Shown here in pieces: positions 35,517 through 41,697 of a stretch of 41,697 nucleotides of DNA. A model generated the notes under the pieces. It did no database searches. It was not told the DNA's origin and saw only the letters and a list, made by a program, of their open reading frames with translations. Position 1 is the first letter of the stretch, and each line of letters begins with the position of its first letter. Source of the stretch: Lentisphaeria bacterium (lineage in GTDB: Bacteria > Verrucomicrobiota > Lentisphaeria > Victivallales > UBA1829); the NCBI GenBank assembly GCA_017629515.1, contig JAGBXB010000076.1:1-41697 (forward strand), in the 5' to 3' direction. The translations under genes and the position numbers were made by a program.

Positions 35517-35555
35517 ACTATAATAAATGGTAATATATCACCAACATTGCCATTT
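35517..35555 (-). promoter_or_regulatory. Promoter with overlapping inverted repeat before the transporter operon
   Basis: Minus-strand TTGGTG (35544-35539), 16-base spacer, TATAGT (35522-35517). An inverted repeat AAATGG / CCATTT (35525-35530 and 35550-35555) brackets the -35, a fitting place for an operator. Predicted leader to the start codon is about 120 bases; I see nothing else in the rest of the 213-base gap. Confidence 0.45.
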
Positions 35556-35601
35556 TGCAAGCTTCAAATCACTTCTGATGAGAATAAAGAGCCTGTTTTT
35601 T

Positions 35602-36435
35602 CTATAAACGAAGCTTTTCCCGGTACTTTCCGGGGGTGGAATGAAAATATTGTTTGAAAAGGCGGGAAAAATGACTGGTATCAAAAAAGCCCCACTGACA
35701 GGCGGCATCCTTTACAGTAAGCCGTCCGTAAAGAATATCTTCCGAAGCGCATTTCAGACGGTGGTGCAATTCATAGGAGGCAAAAGACATCTGGAAAACC
35801 TCTTTGAAAAGAGTCCGGAATCTGCTTACACTCATATTACAGCGGGCGGCAGCTTCTTCCGCACTGGTCACACACTTTCCGCTCCCGATCATTTTCAGAG
35901 CGGGCAGAAGCCGCAGAAAAGAGTTCTGTCCGGGCTTTTTTGTTTCCAGTTCAGGAAGATCGTGGGCTATATCCATGAAACAGTCCAGTGCGGCTTTCCA
36001 GCAGTAAAGGATATCTTCCGTCCCGCATTTGCGTATTTTTTCAGCAAAAACGCCGCAATGGGGATATAAATCATATTCCTCCATGATTTTTCTGCGTTCT
36101 TCCACACTGTGGGATAAAAATGCAAAAAATTTATCCCCGTATCCCAGAAGCACCTTTTTCAGCAATTCAGGGGAAGTTACGGACATACAATACACAGCCC
36201 CGTTCAAACTGCTGGATCTTCCGCCGTGAGGCTCCCAGGGGGCTGTTATACATGCGCCGTGGTGGATCTGATTTGTTTTATGACCATCCATATCCCCTTC
36301 AATGACTACATTCAGATGGATGGCTTCATGAAAATCCGGAGCATAACTGCTGCTTGTTCCCGCACAATAAGTCTGCAACCGGATGAAAAAGGGATTTTCT
36401 TCCGATAATCCCCAATCCCAGAACGATGGTTTCAT
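35602..36435 (-). CDS. AraC-family transcriptional regulator
   Basis: A 277-residue DNA-binding protein. The N-terminal half is a cupin-like sensing domain (HLNVVIEGDMDGHKTNQIHH; GACITAPWEPHG). The C-terminal ~90 residues hold the two helix-turn-helix motifs of the family: AEEAAARCNMSVSRFRTLFK and VKDAACQWGFFDTSHFSRLF, ending in the usual FHSTPGKYREK. AGGAGG lies just before the ATG. It lies between the transporter operon (same strand, downstream) and the twin GH42-like genes (opposite strand), so it is the obvious candidate for their control in response to a sugar. Confidence 0.93.
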   Translation of the reverse strand: MKPSFWDWGLSEENPFFIRLQTYCAGTSSSYAPDFHEAIHLNVVIEGDMDGHKTNQIHHGACITAPWEPHGGRSSSLNGAVYCMSVTSPELLKKVLLGYGDKFFAFLSHSVEERRKIMEEYDLYPHCGVFAEKIRKCGTEDILYCWKAALDCFMDIAHDLPELETKKPGQNSFLRLLPALKMIGSGKCVTSAEEAAARCNMSVSRFRTLFKEVFQMSFASYELHHRLKCASEDILYGRLTVKDAACQWGFFDTSHFSRLFKQYFHSTPGKYREKLRL

Positions 36436-36492
36436 ATTTTCCTCCTGAACAGAATATACAATATTTCCTTTAAAATATACTCTTTACTTTTC

Positions 36493-36521
36493 TTGAAAGA
36501 ACACCCCCGGAAAGGTATAGT
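36493..36521 (+). promoter_or_regulatory. Promoter of the first GH42-like gene
   Basis: TTGAAA (36493-36498), 17-base spacer, TATAGT (36516-36521). The predicted start near 36528 leaves a leader of about 220 bases before the ATG at 36752. The same two hexamers recur before the second GH42-like gene and before hpf. Confidence 0.55.
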
Positions 36522-36551
36522 AAAAAGTAATGGAAAAGTGTGGCTTATTTT

Positions 36552-36590
36552 GTATATCCCGTTCCGGACAGGGCAACGGGATACATTTTT
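36552..36590 (+). terminator. Terminator-like hairpin in the leader of the first GH42-like gene
   Basis: Perfect 9-bp stem TATCCCGTT / AACGGGATA (36555-36563 and 36575-36583) followed by CATTTTT. No gene precedes it on this strand, so it may act as an attenuator or end a short RNA of about 60 bases. Confidence 0.45.
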
Positions 36591-36621
36591 ACAATAGCAT
36601 ATATTTTTCATCTTTGCAAGT

Positions 36622-36706
36622 GAGGCAATTTCAAAAGTCCTCAAAAATCTGAAAGTATATCCGGCGGGTTCTTTCATTTTTCCCGAATGACTTTTGAAAT
36701 TACCTC
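36622..36706 (+). repeat. 18-bp inverted repeat with nested hairpin upstream of the first GH42-like gene
   Basis: Arms at 36622-36639 (GAGGCAATTTCAAAAGTC) and 36689-36706 (GACTTTTGAAATTACCTC) match in 17 of 18 positions. A nested TGAAAG / CTTTCA pair sits at 36650-36655 and 36671-36676. There is no T-run after it, so it is not an ordinary terminator on this strand. It ends 45 bases before the start codon. The rest of the 316-base divergent gap (36436-36751) holds only the promoter and the hairpin listed separately. Confidence 0.6.
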
Positions 36707-36751
36707 TCAAGAAAAAAATTTTACAAACATTTTTCAGAAAGGAAAAAGTTT

Positions 36752-38854
36752 ATGGATCCCTATACAGCCCGTTACGCCTTTTTCTGGTACAATGATGAAG
36801 AGATCTTCTTTGATTCCCAGGAAGACATCGACAGAAAAGTAAAATCCTATGCCGATCAGGGAATAACCCATCTTATGACGTTTTCCTGCACCCATTTCCG
36901 GTGGAGTTTCAAACCTTTCTGGGGCATCCTCAATGAATGTCTGACCAAAATCGTAAGAGCCGCCCACAAGTACGGATTGAAAGTAGTGGAACACCACTCT
37001 TCGGAACTTGCCCACCTTGCCGATACCCCGGAACAACTGCAAAGACTGAAAAACATCCTCTCTTTCCGGAAGTCCTCCCTTGATTCCTGGAAGGGGCTTA
37101 CAGACTTCCTCCAGGATAAAAATTCCGAAGCAAACAAATGGGTGCAGATCAATGAAAAAACCGGTCTGCCCAATGTGAATGTCTATATGGGGACAGGTAA
37201 ATGTTACAATGATCCGGAATACAGGAAAGAGTATCTCACCTATCTGGAAAGCGTATATGCCACCGGCGTAGACGGCATTATGACCGATGACGTACAGTAC
37301 TACTGTTTCTGTACCTGCGAACACTGCCGGAAAGGGTTCAAAGAAAAATACGGACACACTCTCCCCTCCCCTGAAAAATGGGATGAGTGGTTTGGCAATA
37401 TGCGCGATATATCCTTTGTGGATTTTCTCCGTTTCCGGATAGATTCCACCCATAACTTTCATGTAATGGTGAAAGAGCATTATGACAGTCTCGGTTTGAA
37501 ACTTCTCCGACCCAACTATCTTTCCTTTGCCTTCTCCAACGATCATCAATCCTGCGGGATAGATGAACTGCCGGAAATGCACTGGTATTTTCAGGAGTGC
37601 GCCATCTCCTGTATCCCCAGATACTCTTTCCTGAAATCTGCCGGTGAACAGAAACACCGCGCCATGATCGCCAAACAGCGGAAGATCCCCCACGGCATCC
37701 TCAATTATGCCTACAATCACGATGATCTTGTTTTCACCTGGGCTGTCGCCATGCTTTCCGGCGGGTTCTATGTCAATACCCCGGAAGGCGGAGATCCCGT
37801 AGACGAAACTCTTATCCGCTCTTTTGAAAAGAAATACTCTTCCAGCCTCTTCCATTGTGAAGAATTTTCTCCCGTTGGATTCCTCCACTCTTACGGCAAC
37901 CGGGTTTTCTCCCCCGGCGACAATATGAGCAGGATGGAAGTTTGGCTGCAAATGTGTCTTCTCCGGAACCGTCCCTGCATCATGGTCAACGCCAATGATC
38001 CGGAAAGTTGGAAAAAGTGTTCTCTTATCAGCATAAATGAAGTACACATGCTTTCCGATAAAGAGATCTTTGAACTGAAAAAATATGTGGAAGACGGTGG
38101 AAATATTCTCCTTTCCGGTCAATGCGGCACCCAGAAAGAAACTGCCGTTGTACGCACAAAAGAAGAGCTGGAAGCCGTCTGGGGCTTCTCCTTTGATGCA
38201 AGAGAGGGTTCTTCTCCCGTTATTCTTCCCCGGGGCAAAGGAAAGATCTGTATCATCCCGGATTTCTTCGGCTACCCGCTGAATGAAGAAGATATTGCAA
38301 AAATGTTCAAGACCGATCACATGGATTTCCCATTTATGGAAATGCCCTATGAACTTATGCGCAACGCCCCCTTTGTTACGGGAAACACCCGCAATAAAAC
38401 AGAAAAAAGAAAACATAATATTACTGAAATATACCATGCTCTTATGAAAAGTTCACAGGAAGTCATGGCTCTTTTCGATACCCTTGCGCCGTCAGACTTT
38501 TCCGCTTCTGTACCGGATGGTCTGCTGGTTTCCCCGTTCCGTTCCACAGAAGAAAATACTCTTTCCATACGCCTTTTGAATACGAAAGAAGCGTTGATCA
38601 CCGACGAAGCGGGAGTGGTCTCAAGGGGAGATACAGTAAAATGGAAGAAACTGGATGAAGTGGATTCCGTCTTCTCCTTCGTTCTTTCCGCCGGGGAAAA
38701 AGTTACAGGATGCTTCTTTACCGATCTTACCGGCAAGGAAGTACCTTTATCCTTTGAAGAAGCCATGCCTCATCAATGGAAAGTAACGCTTCCCGCAGGT
38801 AGTATGCAGGATTTCGGTTACATCATCCTGCAACTGGGGAAAACGAACCCTTGA
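36752..38854 (+). CDS. GH42-like TIM-barrel protein, copy 1
   Basis: A 700-residue protein without signal peptide, so cytoplasmic. The N-terminal ~330 residues look like a TIM barrel of the beta-galactosidase (GH42/GHA) kind: FFWYNDEEIF, ADQGITHLMTFSCTHFRWSF, KVVEHHSSEL, GVDGIMTDDVQ (172-182). A Cys cluster at C185, C187, C189 and C192 runs straight into CRKGFKEKYG, the arrangement of the GH42 zinc site. From about 400 a flavodoxin/trimerization-like domain follows (INEVHMLSDKEIFELKKYV, GGNILLSGQCG), then a beta-sandwich end. The exact catalytic acids cannot be fixed by eye, and I cannot assign it to a numbered family with certainty. AAAGGA precedes the ATG. It is divergent from the AraC gene. 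Confidence 0.7.
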   Translation: MDPYTARYAFFWYNDEEIFFDSQEDIDRKVKSYADQGITHLMTFSCTHFRWSFKPFWGILNECLTKIVRAAHKYGLKVVEHHSSELAHLADTPEQLQRLKNILSFRKSSLDSWKGLTDFLQDKNSEANKWVQINEKTGLPNVNVYMGTGKCYNDPEYRKEYLTYLESVYATGVDGIMTDDVQYYCFCTCEHCRKGFKEKYGHTLPSPEKWDEWFGNMRDISFVDFLRFRIDSTHNFHVMVKEHYDSLGLKLLRPNYLSFAFSNDHQSCGIDELPEMHWYFQECAISCIPRYSFLKSAGEQKHRAMIAKQRKIPHGILNYAYNHDDLVFTWAVAMLSGGFYVNTPEGGDPVDETLIRSFEKKYSSSLFHCEEFSPVGFLHSYGNRVFSPGDNMSRMEVWLQMCLLRNRPCIMVNANDPESWKKCSLISINEVHMLSDKEIFELKKYVEDGGNILLSGQCGTQKETAVVRTKEELEAVWGFSFDAREGSSPVILPRGKGKICIIPDFFGYPLNEEDIAKMFKTDHMDFPFMEMPYELMRNAPFVTGNTRNKTEKRKHNITEIYHALMKSSQEVMALFDTLAPSDFSASVPDGLLVSPFRSTEENTLSIRLLNTKEALITDEAGVVSRGDTVKWKKLDEVDSVFSFVLSAGEKVTGCFFTDLTGKEVPLSFEEAMPHQWKVTLPAGSMQDFGYIILQLGKTNP

Positions 38855-38925
38855 AAAAGGCTCATTCATGCTGTATAGTATTTACCTTGAAGGTCATGTT
38901 TTCTTATAAGGAACGATCTATACAG
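38851..38925 (+). promoter_or_regulatory. Promoter and inverted repeat before the second GH42-like gene
   Basis: TTGAAA (38851-38856), overlapping the stop codon of copy 1, then a 17-base spacer and TATAGT (38874-38879). An 8-bp inverted repeat CTGTATAG / CTATACAG (38871-38878 and 38918-38925) overlaps the -10 with one arm, as expected for a repressor or looping site. Copy 2 may therefore be expressed separately. Confidence 0.5.
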
Positions 38926-38963
38926 AAAGAAATACAGTAATAAAAAAATTTTCAGGAGGAAAT

Positions 38964-41069
38964 ATGGATCCCTTTCTGGTGCGTTTCGCATTTTTCTGGT
39001 ACAACGATGCAGAACTCTTTCACGATTCGGAAGAAGATATTGAAAGAAAAGTCAAAATTTATGCCGATCAGGGAATAACCCATCTCATTACCTTTTCCTG
39101 CACCCACTTCCGTTGGAGTTTCCAACCCTACTGGGGTCTTATTAATGAATGTCTGGCAAAAATCGTGAGAGCAGCGCACAAGTACGGTCTGAAAGTTGTG
39201 GAACATCACTCCTCTGAACTCACACACCAGGCAGACACACCCGAGCAAGTGGAATTTCTCCGCAATCTTCTGAAATTCCGTAAATCCTCTCTGGAATCCT
39301 GGCCCAAACTTCTGGATTATCTGCGGGATCAGAATTCCGATGCCAATAAATGGCTGCAGATCAATGAAAAAACCGGTCAAAGAAATATCAACCGTTATCA
39401 GGGAGTCGGAAAATGCTATAATGATCCGGAATACAGAGAAAAATATCTCAAATATCTGGAAAGCGTGTATGCTACTGGCGTGGACGGCATTATGACCGAT
39501 GATGTGCAGTATTACTGCTACTGTACCTGCGAACACTGCCGGAAAGGATTCAAAGAAAAATACGGCCACACCCTCCCTCCCCCTGAAAAATGGGATGAAT
39601 GGATGAATACCCCGCAGAACAGGGAATTTGCCGACCTCTTGCGCTTCCGCCATGACTCCACGCGCAATTTTCATGTGATGGTGAAAGAACATTATGACCG
39701 TCTCGGTTTGAAACTTCTCCGGCCCAACTATCACTCCTTTGCCTTTTCCCCCGACACCCAGTCCTGCGGGATCGACCGGCTGCCGGAAATGCACTGGTAT
39801 TTCCAGGAGTGCGCTTTATCCTGTCTGATCCGTTTCTCTTTCCTGAAATCCGCCTGTGAACAGAAACACCGGGTCATGATCGCAAAAGAAAAAAATATTC
39901 CCCACGGGATCCTCAATTATGCCTATACAAGAGATGAACTGGTCTTTTCCTGGGGTGTTGCCATGCTTTCCGGTTCTTTCTACACCAACACTCCGGAAGG
40001 CGGCGATATGGTGGATGAATCTCTCATCCGTTCCTTTGAGAAAAAATATGCTTCCAGCCTTTTCCATTGTGAAGCACTTTCTCCGGTGGGCTTCCTCCAT
40101 TCCTTTGAGAACCGTTCCTATTCCCCGGGTTACATCATGAGCAGAATGGAAGCATGGGTGCAGATGTGTATTTTGAGAAATATGCCCTGTGCCATGGTCA
40201 ATACAGAACATCCGGAACATTGGAAAAGATGTCCCGTTATCTGCGTAAATGAGATCCACATGCTTTCCGATAAAGAGATCACCGATCTGAAAAATTATGT
40301 CAAAGACGGGGGCAATCTTGTTATTTCCGGTCAGAGCGGGATCCAGGACAAAGACAACCACATCCGTACAAAAGAAGAAATGGATGCCATCTGGGGGATT
40401 TCTTTTGAAGCAAGACACGCTTCCAAACCGGAGATCACCCCTTACGGTAAAGGAAAATTCTGCGTTGTTCCGGATTCATTCGCTTATCCTCTGGATGAAA
40501 AAGATATTGCAAGTATGTTCAAAGCCGACATTTCCCAATATAACTTCAATTCAGAACTTCTGCCTTTTCTCCTCACCCGTCACGCTCCCTTTGTGATCGT
40601 GGCAAAAACTCCTCCCGGATTGAAGAGAGAAAGCAATATTACGGAACTTTATCACGGTCTTATGGACCGTTCTCCGGAACTTATGGAGCTTTTCAACACT
40701 CTTTCGCCGCGTGTTTTCTCCACGGAACTTCCCGAAGGGATCCTCGCTTCCGCCTGCTGCTCCACAGAAGACAACAGCATAACCATACGCCTTTTGAATA
40801 CGACTGACGCTTTGATCGTGGATGATAAAGATAACTTCATTTCACGGAAAGATACCGTTGTATGGAAAAAATGGCAGGGCGGAGATGGCACGCTCTCCAT
40901 TACTCTCCCGGAAAATGAAAAAATTTCCGGTGCGGTCTATTGCGACCTTTCTTTACAGGAGCGCACTCTTTCCTGTGAATTGAAAGATGCACAAAGCAAT
41001 ACATACAAGATCACTCTTCCTGCGGGTCTATTGGAAGATTTTGGTTTCATCAAACTTTTTCCTGCCTGA
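38964..41069 (+). CDS. GH42-like TIM-barrel protein, copy 2
   Basis: A 701-residue paralogue of the preceding gene, aligning end to end with almost no gaps. By eye the N-terminal 210 residues are roughly 70% identical, and the C-terminal half less so. It keeps ADQGITHLITFSCTHFRWSF, KVVEHHSSEL, GVDGIMTDDVQYYC and the CxCxCxxC cluster, and the same GGNLVISGQSG middle domain. No signal peptide. CAGGAGG precedes the ATG at good spacing. Differences gather in surface loops and the last third, which suggests a tandem duplication that has since drifted, perhaps towards different substrates. It is followed by a strong two-way terminator. Confidence 0.7.
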   Translation: MDPFLVRFAFFWYNDAELFHDSEEDIERKVKIYADQGITHLITFSCTHFRWSFQPYWGLINECLAKIVRAAHKYGLKVVEHHSSELTHQADTPEQVEFLRNLLKFRKSSLESWPKLLDYLRDQNSDANKWLQINEKTGQRNINRYQGVGKCYNDPEYREKYLKYLESVYATGVDGIMTDDVQYYCYCTCEHCRKGFKEKYGHTLPPPEKWDEWMNTPQNREFADLLRFRHDSTRNFHVMVKEHYDRLGLKLLRPNYHSFAFSPDTQSCGIDRLPEMHWYFQECALSCLIRFSFLKSACEQKHRVMIAKEKNIPHGILNYAYTRDELVFSWGVAMLSGSFYTNTPEGGDMVDESLIRSFEKKYASSLFHCEALSPVGFLHSFENRSYSPGYIMSRMEAWVQMCILRNMPCAMVNTEHPEHWKRCPVICVNEIHMLSDKEITDLKNYVKDGGNLVISGQSGIQDKDNHIRTKEEMDAIWGISFEARHASKPEITPYGKGKFCVVPDSFAYPLDEKDIASMFKADISQYNFNSELLPFLLTRHAPFVIVAKTPPGLKRESNITELYHGLMDRSPELMELFNTLSPRVFSTELPEGILASACCSTEDNSITIRLLNTTDALIVDDKDNFISRKDTVVWKKWQGGDGTLSITLPENEKISGAVYCDLSLQERTLSCELKDAQSNTYKITLPAGLLEDFGFIKLFPA

Positions 41070-41090
41070 TTTTCTGCGCAGGGCAAAAGA

Positions 41091-41140
41091 AAAGGGACTG
41101 CGGCAAACTTCTTGCGATCTTTTGCAGCAGTCCCTCTTTT
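41091..41140. terminator. Bidirectional intrinsic terminator between copy 2 and hpf
   Basis: Stem GGGACTGCGGCAAA / TTTGCAGCAGTCCC with one mismatch. T-rich runs on both strands (CTCTTTT rightward, TTTTCTTTT leftward) let it serve the two converging genes. Confidence 0.88.
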
Positions 41141-41161
41141 CAGCTTACTTTTACGGAAAAA

Positions 41162-41509
41162 TCATTCCTTTTCATCCACATCGTTTTCTTCCACATCCGT
41201 AAACATTTCCCCCTGTTTTCCGGTATTACGTTTATCAATAAGTTTTTTTGTCTGTACGGACGCTTTGGCGATGGCGGAATCCACGGCCTTGAAAAGATCA
41301 AAATCTTCCACTTCCGCCGTCACTGTGTGATGTTTGATGTTCAATACGAGGGAGACCTTGGCGCGTTTACTGTCCTGCATATCAAGAACAGCCTGGGCAG
41401 AGACGATCTTCAAAGAGAGATCACCGAATTCCGCCTGGATTACACTTGCAACTCTTTCTCTGACTTTTTCAGACACTTCAAAATGTCTTCCGCTGACTGT
41501 GATTTCCAT
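41162..41509 (-). CDS. hpf: Ribosome hibernation promoting factor (short HPF/RaiA type)
   Basis: A 115-residue cytoplasmic protein that binds the small ribosomal subunit and silences ribosomes under stress. It starts MEITVSGRHFEVSEKVRERV and keeps the pattern KVSLVLNIKHHTVTAEVEDF and DLFKAVDSAIAKASVQTKKL. The C-terminal ~18 residues are acidic. The length fits short HPF, without the dimerization domain of the long form. AAAGGAGG precedes the ATG. In E. coli hpf follows lptB and rpoN; here it is about 17 kb away from lptB. Confidence 0.92.
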   Translation of the reverse strand: MEITVSGRHFEVSEKVRERVASVIQAEFGDLSLKIVSAQAVLDMQDSKRAKVSLVLNIKHHTVTAEVEDFDLFKAVDSAIAKASVQTKKLIDKRNTGKQGEMFTDVEENDVDEKE

Positions 41510-41539
41510 AACTGACCTCCTTTGTTAGGAACTATTCAC

Positions 41540-41567
41540 ACTATAACGCCAACTTTTTTCATTTCAA
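41540..41567 (-). promoter_or_regulatory. Promoter of hpf
   Basis: Minus-strand TTGAAA (41567-41562), 16-base spacer, TATAGT (41545-41540), about 30 bases before the start codon. A T8A8 tract lies just upstream (about 41581-41596). Confidence 0.6.
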
Positions 41568-41605
41568 GGAAGAAAATGTATTTTTTTTAAAAAAAACCGG
41601 AAAAA

Positions 41606-41697
41606 TCATTCCAGACTCAATGCGTTGCCCAACACGCCCGGAACAAGTACGGGACTGCCGGTGAAACGTGATGCCGCTGCGGCACTTCCGGCATCCA
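41606..41697 (-). CDS. C-terminal end of an unidentified protein (partial, cut by right edge)
   Basis: One minus-strand frame reads 29 codons (DAGSAAAASRFTGSPVLVPG, then VLGNALSLE) to a TGA at 41608-41606. The composition is protein-like and on the strand of hpf, 38 bases upstream of its promoter, but the piece is too short to identify. Confidence 0.4.
   Translation of the reverse strand, partial: DAGSAAAASRFTGSPVLVPGVLGNALSLE

Noticed and set aside
36734..38437. A 567-codon open frame on the - strand opposite GH42-like copy 1.
   Set aside because: Antisense shadow. A matching open frame lies opposite copy 2, because the two genes are duplicates; no ribosome site or motifs.

Overview
The window looks like the chromosome of a Gram-negative bacterium. 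It carries a complete Kdo/LPS-export gene run (kdsB-kdsA-kdsC-lptC-lptA-lptB) and many proteins with signal peptides. The mix of a DUF4838/CBM9-type protein, a surface-repeat protein of the LA_2272 type, a TMTC-like glycosyltransferase, an alpha-2-macroglobulin and AraC-controlled sugar loci resembles the PVC group, most likely Lentisphaerota (Victivallis-like). That placement is inference; there is no rRNA or other taxonomic marker here. Genes are tightly packed and have good Shine-Dalgarno sites. I saw no insertion sequence, phage gene, CRISPR array or tRNA.

Layout, left to right. (1) 1-1231: a WecA/TagO-type sugar-1-phosphate transferase, cut by the left edge, with its own near-consensus promoter. 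(2) 1357-10255: a leftward trio made of a GH38 alpha-mannosidase-like enzyme, a DUF302 membrane protein and a 1998-residue alpha-2-macroglobulin that lacks the thioester. (3) 10349-15208: a leftward S-adenosylmethionine-cycle cluster, metK, an adenosine-kinase-like PfkB protein, a serine hydrolase and ahcY. MetK carries an odd Cys-cluster plus Lys/Ala tail. (4) 15396-18413: a rightward MFS transporter and a TMTC-like membrane glycosyltransferase. (5) 18425-29316: a leftward run starting with DUF1015, then kdsB, kdsA, kdsC, lptC, lptA, lptB, a surface-repeat protein and a metallophosphoesterase; a separate DUF4838 protein follows. (6) 29483-30388: a small multi-span membrane protein. (7) 30506-41069: a sugar-uptake locus. 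It has an ABC permease with a very large repeat-built periplasmic insert, a solute-binding protein fused to the partner permease, an AraC regulator, and two tandem paralogous cytoplasmic GH42-like proteins read the other way. (8) 41162-41509: ribosome hibernation factor hpf, then a gene end cut by the right edge.

How the genes fit together: metK makes SAM, ahcY splits the S-adenosylhomocysteine left after methylation, and the adenosine kinase would remove the adenosine. The kds genes make CMP-Kdo for lipid A-core, and LptB/A/C move LPS to the outer membrane. In the sugar locus the transporter would bring in a sugar or oligosaccharide, AraC would sense it, and the twin GH42-like proteins would act on it in the cytoplasm. 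No ABC ATPase is encoded nearby, so one would have to be shared.

The most unusual thing is the transporter. Both membrane subunits carry large extracytoplasmic modules, and in the MalG-like subunit the module consists of about six tandem units of roughly 70 residues that resemble a helical segment of GH42 beta-galactosidases.
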